Assembly (NCBI RefSeq): GCF_010731795.1
Contig: NZ_AP022591.1
Coordinates: forward strand, 434,001-498,000
From: Mycolicibacterium celeriflavum
GTDB taxonomy: Bacteria > Actinomycetota > Actinomycetes > Mycobacteriales > Mycobacteriaceae
DNA: 64,000 nucleotides
Reading direction: 5' to 3'
Shown: positions 32,525 through 43,632 of the stretch, piece after piece
Layout of the letters: each line of letters opens with the position of its first letter
Position numbering within the stretch: position 1 is the first letter of the stretch
Position numbers and translations under genes: made by a program
The notes under the pieces: model-generated
What the model saw: the letters and a program-made list of their open reading frames with translations, nothing else
The model's database searches: none
What the model was told of the DNA's origin: nothing

Positions 32525-32574
32525 TCGGGGCGCACCGGCAGGTCGGCCGGTATCCCGGCCACGACACGCGCAGG

Positions 32575-32655
32575 TCATCGTGCTCCTCGCGGGCGCATGG
32601 CCCATCTTGCTCCTCGCGTCCGCATAACCCATCTTGCTCCTCGCGTCCGCATGGC
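32575..32655. repeat. 27-bp tandem repeat, three copies, in a divergent promoter region
   Basis: TGCTCCTCGCG recurs at 32581, 32608 and 32635, exactly 27 bases apart. The units differ only at a few positions (GGGCGCATGGC, GTCCGCATAAC, GTCCGCATGGC). The array lies between the Rv2181-like and Rv2180c-like genes, just upstream of the latter's -10. On the minus strand it reads as an open MRTRGARWA-type nonapeptide repeat. Confidence 0.9.
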
Positions 32656-32661
32656 TCGGCG

Positions 32662-32667
32662 TAGGTT
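32662..32667 (+). promoter_or_regulatory. Candidate -10 (TAGGTT) for leaderless membrane-protein gene
   Basis: TAGGTT ends 6 bases before the GTG at 32674 and starts 7 bases after the 27-bp repeat array. Confidence 0.5.
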
Positions 32668-32673
32668 TTCTGC

Positions 32674-33573
32674 GTGCTCGCGGACATCCACGTCGACTTC
32701 GCCATCCCCCCGGCGCGGGTGCCGCTGGTGTTCTGCCTGGTCGCGTTCATTCTGACGTTCTTCGTGATCCGCACGATCGTGCGGTACATCCGCAGCCACC
32801 AGAACAGCAGTGCGCCGCGCAAGTGGTGGCAGCCGCGCAACATCTCTGTTTCGGCGGCACAGGGTGGGGGACTGCACATCCACCACGTGGTGATCGGTGT
32901 GGTTCTGGTCATGGTCTCCGGCGTGACGATGGTGACGTTGGCGGTTGACGGGGGAGTACCCGAATTCACGGCGGCGGCAATCTTTTTCGGAATCGGTGCG
33001 GCGCTGGTCCTCGACGAGTTCGCGTTGATCTTGCATCTGGAGGACGTGTACTGGGCCGAGGACGGCCGGACCTCGGTCGATGCGGTGTTCGCCGCGGTCG
33101 CGGTCGCCGGCCTGCTGGTCCTGGGTTTCAACCCGTTGTCGTTCTTCGACATCGACATCTGGCGCGACGACCACAATCTGCTCGCGCGGGCGGGTGTGAT
33201 CGCGGTGGCGGTGTTGACCCTGCTGCTGGCCGTCGTCGTGCTGCTCAAGGGCAAGGTGTGGACGGGACTCATCGGGATGTTCCTCACACCGCTGCTCGTC
33301 GTCGGCGCGGTCCGGTTGTCCCGCCCGCACGCGCCCTGGGCGCGCTGGCGCTACACCAACCGGCCCCGCAAGATGCACCGGGCGCTGGAACGGGAGCGTT
33401 GGCTGCGGCGGCCCGTGGTGCAGGCCAAGCTGTGGTTGCAGGACGCCGTCGCCGGCATGCCCAAGTTTCCTGACGACGCGGAGGTCGATGAGCAACTCGA
33501 CCGCGAAATCCGCGCCGCTCCGGCGCCGAGGGACCGGTCGGTCGCGGCGGAAACCGAAAAGGAACCCGCTTAG
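32674..33573 (+). CDS. Integral membrane protein (Rv2180c-like)
   Basis: Unknown function. 299 aa with about six membrane helices in the first 215 residues and a basic, amphipathic cytoplasmic C-terminus (RWRYTNRPRKMHRALERE). Short conserved-looking HIHHVVIG lies at the start of helix 2. GTG start without Shine-Dalgarno, matched by a leaderless promoter. The stop TAG shares a base with the RNase AS start. Confidence 0.86.
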   Translation: MLADIHVDFAIPPARVPLVFCLVAFILTFFVIRTIVRYIRSHQNSSAPRKWWQPRNISVSAAQGGGLHIHHVVIGVVLVMVSGVTMVTLAVDGGVPEFTAAAIFFGIGAALVLDEFALILHLEDVYWAEDGRTSVDAVFAAVAVAGLLVLGFNPLSFFDIDIWRDDHNLLARAGVIAVAVLTLLLAVVVLLKGKVWTGLIGMFLTPLLVVGAVRLSRPHAPWARWRYTNRPRKMHRALERERWLRRPVVQAKLWLQDAVAGMPKFPDDAEVDEQLDREIRAAPAPRDRSVAAETEKEPA

Positions 33574-34070
33574 TGCGCTACTTCTACGACACCGAGTTCA
33601 TCGACAACGGTCGCACGATCGAGCTGATATCGATCGGAGTGGCTGCCGAGGATGGCCGCGAATATTACGCAGTGTCAACCGAATTCAACCCCGAACGGGC
33701 GGGCAGCTGGGTGCGCAAGCACGTGCTGCCCAAGCTTCCGCCGCCGGCCTCGCAGCTGTGGCGTTCGCGGAGCCAGATCCGCTCGGAGCTGGAGGACTTC
33801 TTCGGCATCGACGGTGACGAGCCGATCGAGCTGTGGGCCTGGGTGGGCGCCTACGACCACGTCGTGCTGTGCCAGCTGTGGGGCCCGATGACCGACCTTC
33901 CGCCGGCGATCCCGCGTTTCACGCGGGAGTTGCGGCAGTACTGGGAAGAGCGCGGTTCGCCGCGGATGCCGCCGCGGCCGCGGGATGCCCACGATGCGCT
34001 GGTCGACGCTCGCCACAATCTGCTTCGGTTTCAGCTGATGACCACCGGCCAAGCGCAGGCCCAGCGGTGA
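33573..34070 (+). CDS. 3'-5' exoribonuclease RNase AS (DEDD family)
   Basis: 165 aa. Rv2179c-type enzyme, shown for M. tuberculosis to be a DEDD-fold RNase that trims 3' adenylate-containing overhangs. Exo motifs: YDTEF (D6, E8), a central AWVGAYDHVVL, and AHDALVDARHNL at the C-terminus (His and Asp). GTG start overlapping the previous TAG by one base. aroG follows after 33 bases with its own promoter. Confidence 0.92.
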   Translation: MRYFYDTEFIDNGRTIELISIGVAAEDGREYYAVSTEFNPERAGSWVRKHVLPKLPPPASQLWRSRSQIRSELEDFFGIDGDEPIELWAWVGAYDHVVLCQLWGPMTDLPPAIPRFTRELRQYWEERGSPRMPPRPRDAHDALVDARHNLLRFQLMTTGQAQAQR

Positions 34071-35495
<1,425 letters not shown>

Positions 35496-36677
35496 CTAGA
35501 TGAGATTCGGCAGGTTGCTACCCGCCGTCCACGCGGCGGCCGCGATCAGCGCCGTCAACGTCAACACGGCGACCACCCAAAACAGCAGCGCGCGCCGAGC
35601 GCGCTGGCGTGCCCAGTAGAACTCATCGAGGTCGATTCCAGCGAACTGCGCCGACACCGGCTGGAATTCGGGCTCGGGCGCCGGCCAGTCCTCGCGCGGT
35701 AGCGTCCGGGTCTGTTGGCGCGGCGCCGGTGGAACCGCCGTCCGCGCGGCGGCGGGCTGCAGGGCAGCGGACGCATGCTGGGCGGAATTGTGGGGAGCCG
35801 GCACCCGGAACGGGGGCAAACCGAGTTCGTCGACCATCGCCTCCAGGTGCTCGCCCATCTCATCGGCGTCGGCATAGCGGTGCGCGGGATCGCGGGCGCT
35901 GGCGCGCGCCACGAATGCGTCGAATTGCGCTGGGACGCCGGCGATCGTCGAGCTCGGGGCGGGCACGTCGTTGTCCATCCGCTGATAGGCCACCGCGAGT
36001 GCAGTGTCGCCGGCGAACGGGGTCTGGCCGGTCAGCAGTTCGTAGGTCAGGATTCCAACCGCGTAGACGTCGCTACGTGGGTCCGCATCGCCGGTGCTGA
36101 CCTGCTCCGGCGACAGATACGCCGCGGTGCCCAAGATGACGCTGGTGGAGGTGATCTTCGCTTCGGCGACCGCGCGCACCAGCCCGAAGTCGGCGATCTT
36201 GACGTCGCCGCCGTCGGAGATCAGCACGTTCTCGGGTTTGACGTCGCGGTGCACCAGGCCCGCGCGGTGCGCCGCCGCGAGCCCGCCGAGGACCGGCCCG
36301 AGCACCGCTGCGGCCGCATGCGGGGGCATCGGCCCGCGCTCGCGCAGCAGTTCCCGAAGCGTGCCGCCCTCGACGAGTTCCATCACCAGGAAGGGGTGCT
36401 GCCCGTCGATGCCCTGGTCGTACACCGCGACCAGGCCGGGATCGGTCAACCGGGCGACCGCGCGTGCCTCGCGCTGGAACCGCGTCATGAACTGCGTGTC
36501 CCCCGCGTACCGCGCGTCCATCACCTTGAGCGCCACGGGCCGATCGAGGCGTAGGTCGAGCCCGCGGTAGACCGCGGACATGCCCCCGGTGGCGATCAAG
36601 GTGTCGACGCGGTACCGACCGTCGAGCACGGCCCCGGCAAGCGGGTCCGTGTGCGGGTAGGAATCCACCGAAGACAT
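35496..36677 (-). CDS. pknL: Serine/threonine protein kinase PknL
   Basis: 393 aa transmembrane Hanks-type kinase. Kinase domain about 20-285: glycine loop ATGGMSAVYRG, catalytic Lys K51 (ALKVM), HRD with D145 (HRDVKPEN), DFG D163, activation loop ITSTSV about 175-180. A Pro/Ala/Arg juxtamembrane segment precedes one helix near the C-terminus (about 366-386), with almost no external domain. Divergent from the gene for its known substrate, a conserved kinase-substrate pair. Division/cell-wall neighbours fit a regulatory role. Confidence 0.96.
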   Translation of the reverse strand: MSSVDSYPHTDPLAGAVLDGRYRVDTLIATGGMSAVYRGLDLRLDRPVALKVMDARYAGDTQFMTRFQREARAVARLTDPGLVAVYDQGIDGQHPFLVMELVEGGTLRELLRERGPMPPHAAAAVLGPVLGGLAAAHRAGLVHRDVKPENVLISDGGDVKIADFGLVRAVAEAKITSTSVILGTAAYLSPEQVSTGDADPRSDVYAVGILTYELLTGQTPFAGDTALAVAYQRMDNDVPAPSSTIAGVPAQFDAFVARASARDPAHRYADADEMGEHLEAMVDELGLPPFRVPAPHNSAQHASAALQPAAARTAVPPAPRQQTRTLPREDWPAPEPEFQPVSAQFAGIDLDEFYWARQRARRALLFWVVAVLTLTALIAAAAWTAGSNLPNLI

Positions 36678-36731
36678 GTTACGGAGCGCGATCTCGTCGA
36701 TTTCGCGGCTCCGGCCGGTTGCGACCGGATC

Positions 36732-36737
36732 TACACT
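36732..36737 (+). promoter_or_regulatory. Candidate -10 (TACACT) for leaderless PknL-substrate gene
   Basis: TACACT ends 7 bases before the GTG at 36745. With the pknL start at 36677 on the other strand, the whole control region is 67 bases. Confidence 0.55.
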
Positions 36738-36744
36738 CGGTGCC

Positions 36745-37149
36745 GTGAGCAGTATTCCGGCCGCGGAGGACGTCCTCGACCCGGCCGAGGACGTCTACGA
36801 TCTGCCCACCGTCGCCGAGATGCTCGGCGTGGCGGTGACCAAGGTGCATCAGCAACTGCGGGACGGCCATCTGATCGGCGTGCGCCGAAACGGAACAGTC
36901 GTGGTCCCGAAGATCTTCTTCGACGCCACCGGCCAAGTCGTCAAACCCCTGCCCGGTCTACTGGTCGTACTGCACGACGGCGGCTACCACGACACCGAGA
37001 TCGTGCGCTGGCTGTTCACCCCCGACGCATCGCTGACGATCAGGCGCGACGGCGCGACCGAGGCCTTGGCTAATGCCCGGCCGGTTGACGCTCTTCACTC
37101 GCATCAGGCCCGTGAGGTGGTGCGCCGGGCTCAGGCGATGGCGTGTTGA
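36745..37149 (+). CDS. Winged-helix DNA-binding protein, PknL substrate (Rv2175c-like)
   Basis: 134 aa. Small helix-turn-helix protein: DLPTVAEMLGVAVTKVHQQL is the HTH, followed by a wing (VRRNGTVVVPKIFF) and a conserved C-terminal half (LHDGGYHDTEIVRWLFTPD). The M. tuberculosis orthologue binds DNA, and PknL phosphorylation of its flexible N-terminus abolishes binding. GTG at 36745 is chosen because of the leaderless -10; upstream in-frame starts would add up to 23 residues. The last 80 bases overlap mptA coding sequence on the opposite strand. Confidence 0.9.
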   Translation: MSSIPAAEDVLDPAEDVYDLPTVAEMLGVAVTKVHQQLRDGHLIGVRRNGTVVVPKIFFDATGQVVKPLPGLLVVLHDGGYHDTEIVRWLFTPDASLTIRRDGATEALANARPVDALHSHQAREVVRRAQAMAC

Positions 37150-38647
37150 CCGCCCCCGGTCGCGCCTTGTACAGCGAGTACCACGCCACCGCGGCGCACG
37201 CGACGGCCAACAGCACGTGCGCCCACGAATACATGCCGTGCGCCCCGTCGGGTTTCCAGATCACGGTGATCCACGTGGACAGGCCCGCGATCACCGCGAT
37301 CGAGCGTCTGCTCTGAGTCAACGCCGCCACCACCGCCAGCGGCCAGGTGTAGTACCAGGGCAGGGCCGCCGGTACGAACAGCACCACGATCACCATCACC
37401 ACCGCGATACCGGTCAGTGCCTCGCGGTCGGTGTGCCGAGATCGCCACCACACGAACGGAAGTGACACCGCGATGACCGCGATCCCGATGATCCTCGCGA
37501 CGTCGAGCACGGCGTAGAAGTTCACCGGCAGGAACAATCCGCCGAAGGCGTTGATCAGGTTCGCCGCCGCGGTGGGCAGCGTCAGCCAATTGATGATCTT
37601 CACCGATCCGGCCAGCGCGGTGAGCCAGCCCAGGCCCACTCCGGCCGCGAAAGACAGCACCGCGAACACCGCGCACAAGATCAGCGCCGAGGCCGCCGTC
37701 GCCGTCATGAAGGCTTTGACCGGTGAGAAGCCGCGCCCGCGGCGCAAGTTGCGGGCCCACACCCACACCATGAACGGAAGCGCCAGCCCGGCAGTCGCTT
37801 TCACCGCGACCGCGACCGCGATCAGGCTCACGCCCCACACATGGCGGCCATTCAACGTCAACGCGATGCCCGCCATCATCAGGCCCACCATCAGCATCTC
37901 GTTGTGCACGCCGCCCATCAGATGGATGATCACCAGCGGATTGAGCACGCAGATCCACAGCGCGGTCGCGCCGTCGGCGCCGATATGACGGGCGACGCGC
38001 GGCGCGGCCCAGATCAGCAGCGCCAGGCCGGGAAGCATGCACAAGCGCAGCAGCATCGTGCCCGCGACCACGTCGTCGCCGACCAGCATCGTGACGAACT
38101 TGGAGATGAGAATGAAGCCCGGGCCGTACGGCGCGGTGGTGGTGGTCCAGATCGGGCTGACGTTGTCCAGCAACAGGTTCGGGTTGTCGACGGGGCCGAC
38201 CGCGTACGGGTCGAGTCCGTCGCGCAGCAGTGCGCCCTGCGCGAGGTAGGAGTAGGTGTCGCGGCTGAACAGCGGGACGCTCAGCAGCAGCGGCGCCAGC
38301 CAGAAGGCGGTCGTCGCAACCATCGTGTATTCGGTTGCGGTGCGGTTGACCACCTGGCGGCCCAGCCACAGCCATGCCGCCAGCATCAGCGCCACGCCGC
38401 CCCACAGCAGGATCGACGACAGCACCAACCCGTGCCCGAACCGGAGCCACGACAGGTGCAGCGACTCCAGCAGCGGGTCGTGCAGTCGCGTACTGCCCGC
38501 GCCCAGACCGCCCGCGGTGATCAGGACCGCGCCCACGAAACCGAGCCGAGCCGGTCGGGCCTGCGGCGACCTCGCGAACGACGTCAGCCGCGAAAAATGT
38601 TGAGCCAAGGTGCTTTTCGACTGCTGCGTCGACGGTGGGGTGGTCAT
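37070..38647 (-). CDS. mptA: Alpha(1-6) mannosyltransferase MptA (GT-C)
   Basis: Extends the alpha(1-6) mannan core of lipomannan/LAM on the outer face of the membrane with polyprenyl-phosphomannose. 525 aa and about 12-13 membrane helices. The first large loop contains FSRDTYSYLAQG, a GT-C acidic motif, followed by GLDPYAVGP. Starts 4 bases after idsA2, so cotranscribed with it. The Pro-rich C-terminal tail is encoded antisense to the end of the PknL-substrate gene. Confidence 0.94.
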   Translation of the reverse strand: MTTPPSTQQSKSTLAQHFSRLTSFARSPQARPARLGFVGAVLITAGGLGAGSTRLHDPLLESLHLSWLRFGHGLVLSSILLWGGVALMLAAWLWLGRQVVNRTATEYTMVATTAFWLAPLLLSVPLFSRDTYSYLAQGALLRDGLDPYAVGPVDNPNLLLDNVSPIWTTTTAPYGPGFILISKFVTMLVGDDVVAGTMLLRLCMLPGLALLIWAAPRVARHIGADGATALWICVLNPLVIIHLMGGVHNEMLMVGLMMAGIALTLNGRHVWGVSLIAVAVAVKATAGLALPFMVWVWARNLRRGRGFSPVKAFMTATAASALILCAVFAVLSFAAGVGLGWLTALAGSVKIINWLTLPTAAANLINAFGGLFLPVNFYAVLDVARIIGIAVIAVSLPFVWWRSRHTDREALTGIAVVMVIVVLFVPAALPWYYTWPLAVVAALTQSRRSIAVIAGLSTWITVIWKPDGAHGMYSWAHVLLAVACAAVAWYSLYKARPGAVNTPSPEPGAPPHGPDASEERQPAGH

Positions 38648-38651
38648 GCTC

Positions 38652-40543
<1,892 letters not shown>

Positions 40544-40568
40544 GAGGTCATCGTGCCAGACGCTCCGG

Positions 40569-41183
40569 TCACAGTGGCAGTGACCGGCCCAGGATCGCGA
40601 AAGCGCGCGGGTCGCCCGCGAAGTGGTAGCCGCGGATGACGTCGGTGAACCCCAGCCTGCGGTACAGCCGCCACGCCCGGTTCGCCTCGCCGTTGATCTC
40701 CGGCGTCGACAGCAGCACATAGGACTCCTGCCGGTCGGCGAGCAGTCTGCGGGCCAGCGCCTCACCGAGCCCACGGCCCTGAGCACGGGGGTGGATGTGC
40801 AACTCGGTGAGCTCGAAGTAGTTCGTCATCAACTCTGAGATTTGCCTGCGGTCCGCCCCCACGCGTTGCAGCCCGGCCACGACCTGCTGTTGCCACCACT
40901 GGTCCGGTGCGCCGCAGTAGCCGTAGGCGACGCCGAGGATGGAGGCGGTGGCCGGATCGGCGTCAGGCCCCTCGAACGCGGCGACGGCCTTCCATCCCGG
41001 CCTGCGGGTGTGCTCGAGCCACATCGACGCCCGCTGGTCCTCGGTGCCGCGTGGATAGCGCATCGCATCGACGTAGACGGCGAGCGCGTCACCGAGCCGG
41101 CGTTGCATATCGCCCGGCGACAGATCGATGAGAAATGTCGCCAACTGTGCCTGCCTCTCCGCGTGCCTTGCGGTGTCGTCCAC
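40569..41183 (-). CDS. GNAT family N-acetyltransferase (Rv2170-like)
   Basis: 204 aa. Acetyl-CoA motif A: LTELHIHPRAQGRGLGEALA with the Q/RxxGxG/A loop QGRGLG; motif B RAWRLYRRLGF near the C-terminus. The Rv2170 protein has been reported to acetylate isocitrate dehydrogenase and isoniazid; I cannot judge substrate from sequence. GTG start at 41183. Upstream of lppM by 25 bases, same strand. Confidence 0.88.
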   Translation of the reverse strand: MDDTARHAERQAQLATFLIDLSPGDMQRRLGDALAVYVDAMRYPRGTEDQRASMWLEHTRRPGWKAVAAFEGPDADPATASILGVAYGYCGAPDQWWQQQVVAGLQRVGADRRQISELMTNYFELTELHIHPRAQGRGLGEALARRLLADRQESYVLLSTPEINGEANRAWRLYRRLGFTDVIRGYHFAGDPRAFAILGRSLPL

Positions 41184-41372
41184 ACCATTATCGAGCGCAG
41201 CCGCCCGCGCTCTCCAAACGACGGTCTTACGTCATACAATCGGGCGTCGAACTGGGTGGTACGGCTCAGATCGACCTCGTATCATGACTGTTAGGTGCCC
41301 GGAAGGCGGGCGCCGACGAGTTTGGACTTCGAGACGGCCGCAGTCGGCCCAGGGTTTCCGAGGGAGGGACGA

Positions 41373-41777
41373 ATGCCACTCTCCGATCATGAGCAGCGCA
41401 TGCTCGACCAGATCGAGAGCGCGCTCTATGCCGAGGACCCGAAGTTCGCTTCGAGTGTTCGCGGCGGAACCCTGCGCGCTCCCTCAACCCGGCGCCGCAT
41501 CCAAGGCGCCGCGCTGTTCGTGATCGGCCTCGCGATGCTGGTGTCGGGTGTCGCGTTCCCGGCCACCCAGATCAGTGGCTTCCCGGTGCTCTCGGTCCTC
41601 GGCTTCATCGTGATGTTCGGCGGTGTCGTGTATGCGATCACCGGCCCGCGGGTACCCGGCGGCCGCGACCGCGCGGTTCCCGAGCCCGGCGCGCCGCGCC
41701 AGAAGCGCAGCAAGGGTCCGGGCGGATCGTTCGCCAGCCGCATGGAAGATCGGTTCAGGCGCCGCTTCGACGAGTAG
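41373..41777 (+). CDS. DUF3040 membrane protein (Rv2169c-like)
   Basis: 134 aa. The DUF3040 N-terminus (PLSDHEQRMLDQIESALYAEDP) is followed by two membrane helices (about 46-66 and 70-89) and a basic tail ending RFRRRFDE. Function unknown; common upstream of the dcw cluster in actinobacteria. ATG with GAGGGAGG upstream. Followed by a strong intrinsic terminator. Confidence 0.92.
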   Translation: MPLSDHEQRMLDQIESALYAEDPKFASSVRGGTLRAPSTRRRIQGAALFVIGLAMLVSGVAFPATQISGFPVLSVLGFIVMFGGVVYAITGPRVPGGRDRAVPEPGAPRQKRSKGPGGSFASRMEDRFRRRFDE

Positions 41778-41791
41778 CTACACGCCGATAC

Positions 41792-41825
41792 AGGGGCAGC
41801 CCGTCACGGGCTGCCCCTTTTTTCA
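41792..41825 (+). terminator. Intrinsic (rho-independent) terminator
   Basis: Twelve-base perfect stem AGGGGCAGCCCG / CGGGCTGCCCCT with a TCA loop, then a run of seven T. By far the clearest intrinsic terminator in the window; it isolates the DUF3040 gene from the mraZ promoter region. Confidence 0.93.
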
Positions 41826-41946
41826 TGGGCGGGCGGGCCATCGCGCCCCACTGCTCCCCACCACGGCGCTGCACGCCTTCTAGCAGCGTTTTCCCTGCCT
41901 ACCGCATCGGTCGCCCGGTCGCGGTTGATCCGTTGACCCCAGCCTG

Positions 41947-42023
41947 TGGGGTCATGGTGGGGACGTCAGCAGAATTGCCCGCTGTAAATGGTGGAGAGTG
42001 GGGGAATGTGGGGTAAAGTGGCA
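41947..42023 (+). promoter_or_regulatory. mraZ operator/promoter: phased TGGGG boxes
   Basis: Four TGGNN boxes with exact 10-base spacing: TGGTG 41989, TGGGG 41999, TGGGG 42009, TGGCA 42019, each separated by 5 bases, the (TGGGN)N5 arrangement known for MraZ binding. A further pair, TGGGG at 41947 and 41958, is 11 apart. A -10-like TAAAGT (42014-42019) lies within the array. Predicted autoregulation of mraZ and the dcw genes downstream. Confidence 0.75.
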
Positions 42024-42068
42024 GACACCGGAGCGACCGGGGCTCCGGGCGGCAGGGAGGTCGGCGAG

Positions 42069-42500
42069 ATGTTTCTCGGCACCTACACGCCGAAACTCGA
42101 CGACAAAGGGCGGCTCACGCTGCCCGCCAAGTTCCGCGACGCGCTGGCAGGAGGGTTGATGGTCACCAAAAGTCAGGATCACAGCCTCGCCGTCTACCCG
42201 CGCGCCGAGTTCGAGAAGCTGGCACGACGGGCGTCGCAGGCATCGCGAAGCAATCCCGAAGCACGCGCTTTCCTGCGGAACCTGGCCGCGGCCACCGACG
42301 AGCAGCACCCGGACGGGCAAGGCCGGATCACCTTGTCGGCCGATCACCGTCGCTACGCGAACCTGTCCAAGGACTGCGTGGTGATCGGATCGGTCGATTA
42401 CCTGGAGATCTGGGATTCGACAGCATGGCAGGAGTACCAGCAGACCCACGAAGAGAACTTCTCCGCGGCCACCGATGAAGCTCTGCACGACATCATCTGA
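42069..42500 (+). CDS. mraZ: Transcriptional regulator MraZ
   Basis: 143 aa, two tandem MraZ/AbrB-like DNA-binding repeats: [21 protein letters not shown] at the start (first half) and [13 protein letters not shown] in the second, each with the D-x-x-G-R signature. First gene of the dcw cluster; acts on the phased boxes upstream. The ATG at 42069 is chosen over an ORF start 81 bases upstream, because family proteins begin MFLGTY and the upstream portion overlaps the operator. Confidence 0.95.
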   Translation: MFLGTYTPKLDDKGRLTLPAKFRDALAGGLMVTKSQDHSLAVYPRAEFEKLARRASQASRSNPEARAFLRNLAAATDEQHPDGQGRITLSADHRRYANLSKDCVVIGSVDYLEIWDSTAWQEYQQTHEENFSAATDEALHDII

Positions 42501-43632
42501 TCCGGCGGTCGACCGGCACAGCGGCCGACATCTGGTCCGTGCATCGCGGTCTCTGCCCGAACCGGCCCTGGCGTACTTCCCCAACGCCAGGTCCGCGCTC
42601 TCGGACAGGGACCCCGGTGCAGGGGCGTTGGACGGAGGGAAGGCGATGGAACGGCGCAGCGGAGACCACGGACACATCCCGGTCCTGCTGGACCGCTGCG
42701 TCGAACTCCTCAAACCCGCGCTCACGCGGCACAGCTCATCCGGTGAGGGTGCGCTGCTCGTCGACGCGACCCTCGGCGCGGGCGGACACGCCGAGGGGTT
42801 CCTGACCGAACTGCCCGGGCTACGGCTGATCGGCCTGGACCGCGACCCCGACGCGCTGTGGATCGCGGGGGAGCGGTTGTCGCGGTTCGCTGACCGGGTG
42901 ACGTTGGTGCGCACCCGCTACGACGGCATCGCGACCGCCTTGAGTGAAACCGATTGGCGCACGGGCAAAGCCGACGGCATGCTGTTCGACCTCGGTGTGT
43001 CCTCCATGCAGCTGGACCGCACCGAGCGCGGGTTCTCCTACGCTACGGACGCGCCGCTGGACATGCGGATGGACCCCGACGCAGAGTTGACGGCAGCGGA
43101 TGTCGTCAACACCTACGACCAGAAGTCGCTGACCCGGCTGTTGCGCGAGTTCGGCGACGAGCGCTTTGCCGGGCGGATCGCCGCTGCGCTCGTGCGCCGC
43201 CGCACGCGCCAGCCCTTCCGCACCACCGGCGAGTTGGTCGAGCTGCTCTATCAAGCGATTCCCGCGCCCGCGCGGCGCACCGGCGGCCACCCGGCGAAGC
43301 GCACGTTCCAGGCGCTGCGCATTGCGGTCAACGGCGAGTTGGACTCGTTGCGTGCCGCGTTGCCCGCAGCGCTGAGCGCTCTCGCCCCGGGGGGCCGCAT
43401 CGCCGTGATGGCCTACCAGTCGTTGGAGGACCGCATCGTCAAATCGGCCTTTGCGGCCGCCACGGCGTCCAGGACGCCACCAGGCCTGCCCGTCGAACTG
43501 CCGGGTCACGGCCCGGAGTTCGTCGCCCTGACCCGCGGCGCCGAGCGCGCAACTCCCGAGGAGATCGAACGAAACCCGCGTAGCGCGCCCGTGCGGCTAC
43601 GGGCACTGGAGAAGGTGGGGGCCGCCAGATGA
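42475..43632 (+). CDS. rsmH: 16S rRNA (cytosine1402-N4)-methyltransferase
   Basis: SAM-dependent methylation of C1402 in 16S rRNA. 385 aa from ATG 42475. SAM motif [14 protein letters not shown], then [35 protein letters not shown] and [11 protein letters not shown]. The start is debatable: ATG 42646 has a strong GGAGGG and would give 328 aa, but the ~55 residues before it ([14 protein letters not shown]) resemble the N-terminus of the M. tuberculosis protein, so translation from 42475, overlapping mraZ by 26 bases, is favoured. Confidence 0.93.
   Translation: MKLCTTSSDPAVDRHSGRHLVRASRSLPEPALAYFPNARSALSDRDPGAGALDGGKAMERRSGDHGHIPVLLDRCVELLKPALTRHSSSGEGALLVDATLGAGGHAEGFLTELPGLRLIGLDRDPDALWIAGERLSRFADRVTLVRTRYDGIATALSETDWRTGKADGMLFDLGVSSMQLDRTERGFSYATDAPLDMRMDPDAELTAADVVNTYDQKSLTRLLREFGDERFAGRIAAALVRRRTRQPFRTTGELVELLYQAIPAPARRTGGHPAKRTFQALRIAVNGELDSLRAALPAALSALAPGGRIAVMAYQSLEDRIVKSAFAAATASRTPPGLPVELPGHGPEFVALTRGAERATPEEIERNPRSAPVRLRALEKVGAAR

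Noticed and set aside
32505..33495. Minus-strand frames through the 27-bp repeats and the Rv2180c-like gene (MRTRGARW repeats)
   Set aside because: Codon bias and membrane-protein features support the plus-strand gene; the minus frame is open only because of GC content.
41826..41940. Possible small gene between the DUF3040 terminator and mraZ operator
   Set aside because: Frames there lack a ribosome site, codon bias or recognisable motif; treated as non-coding.
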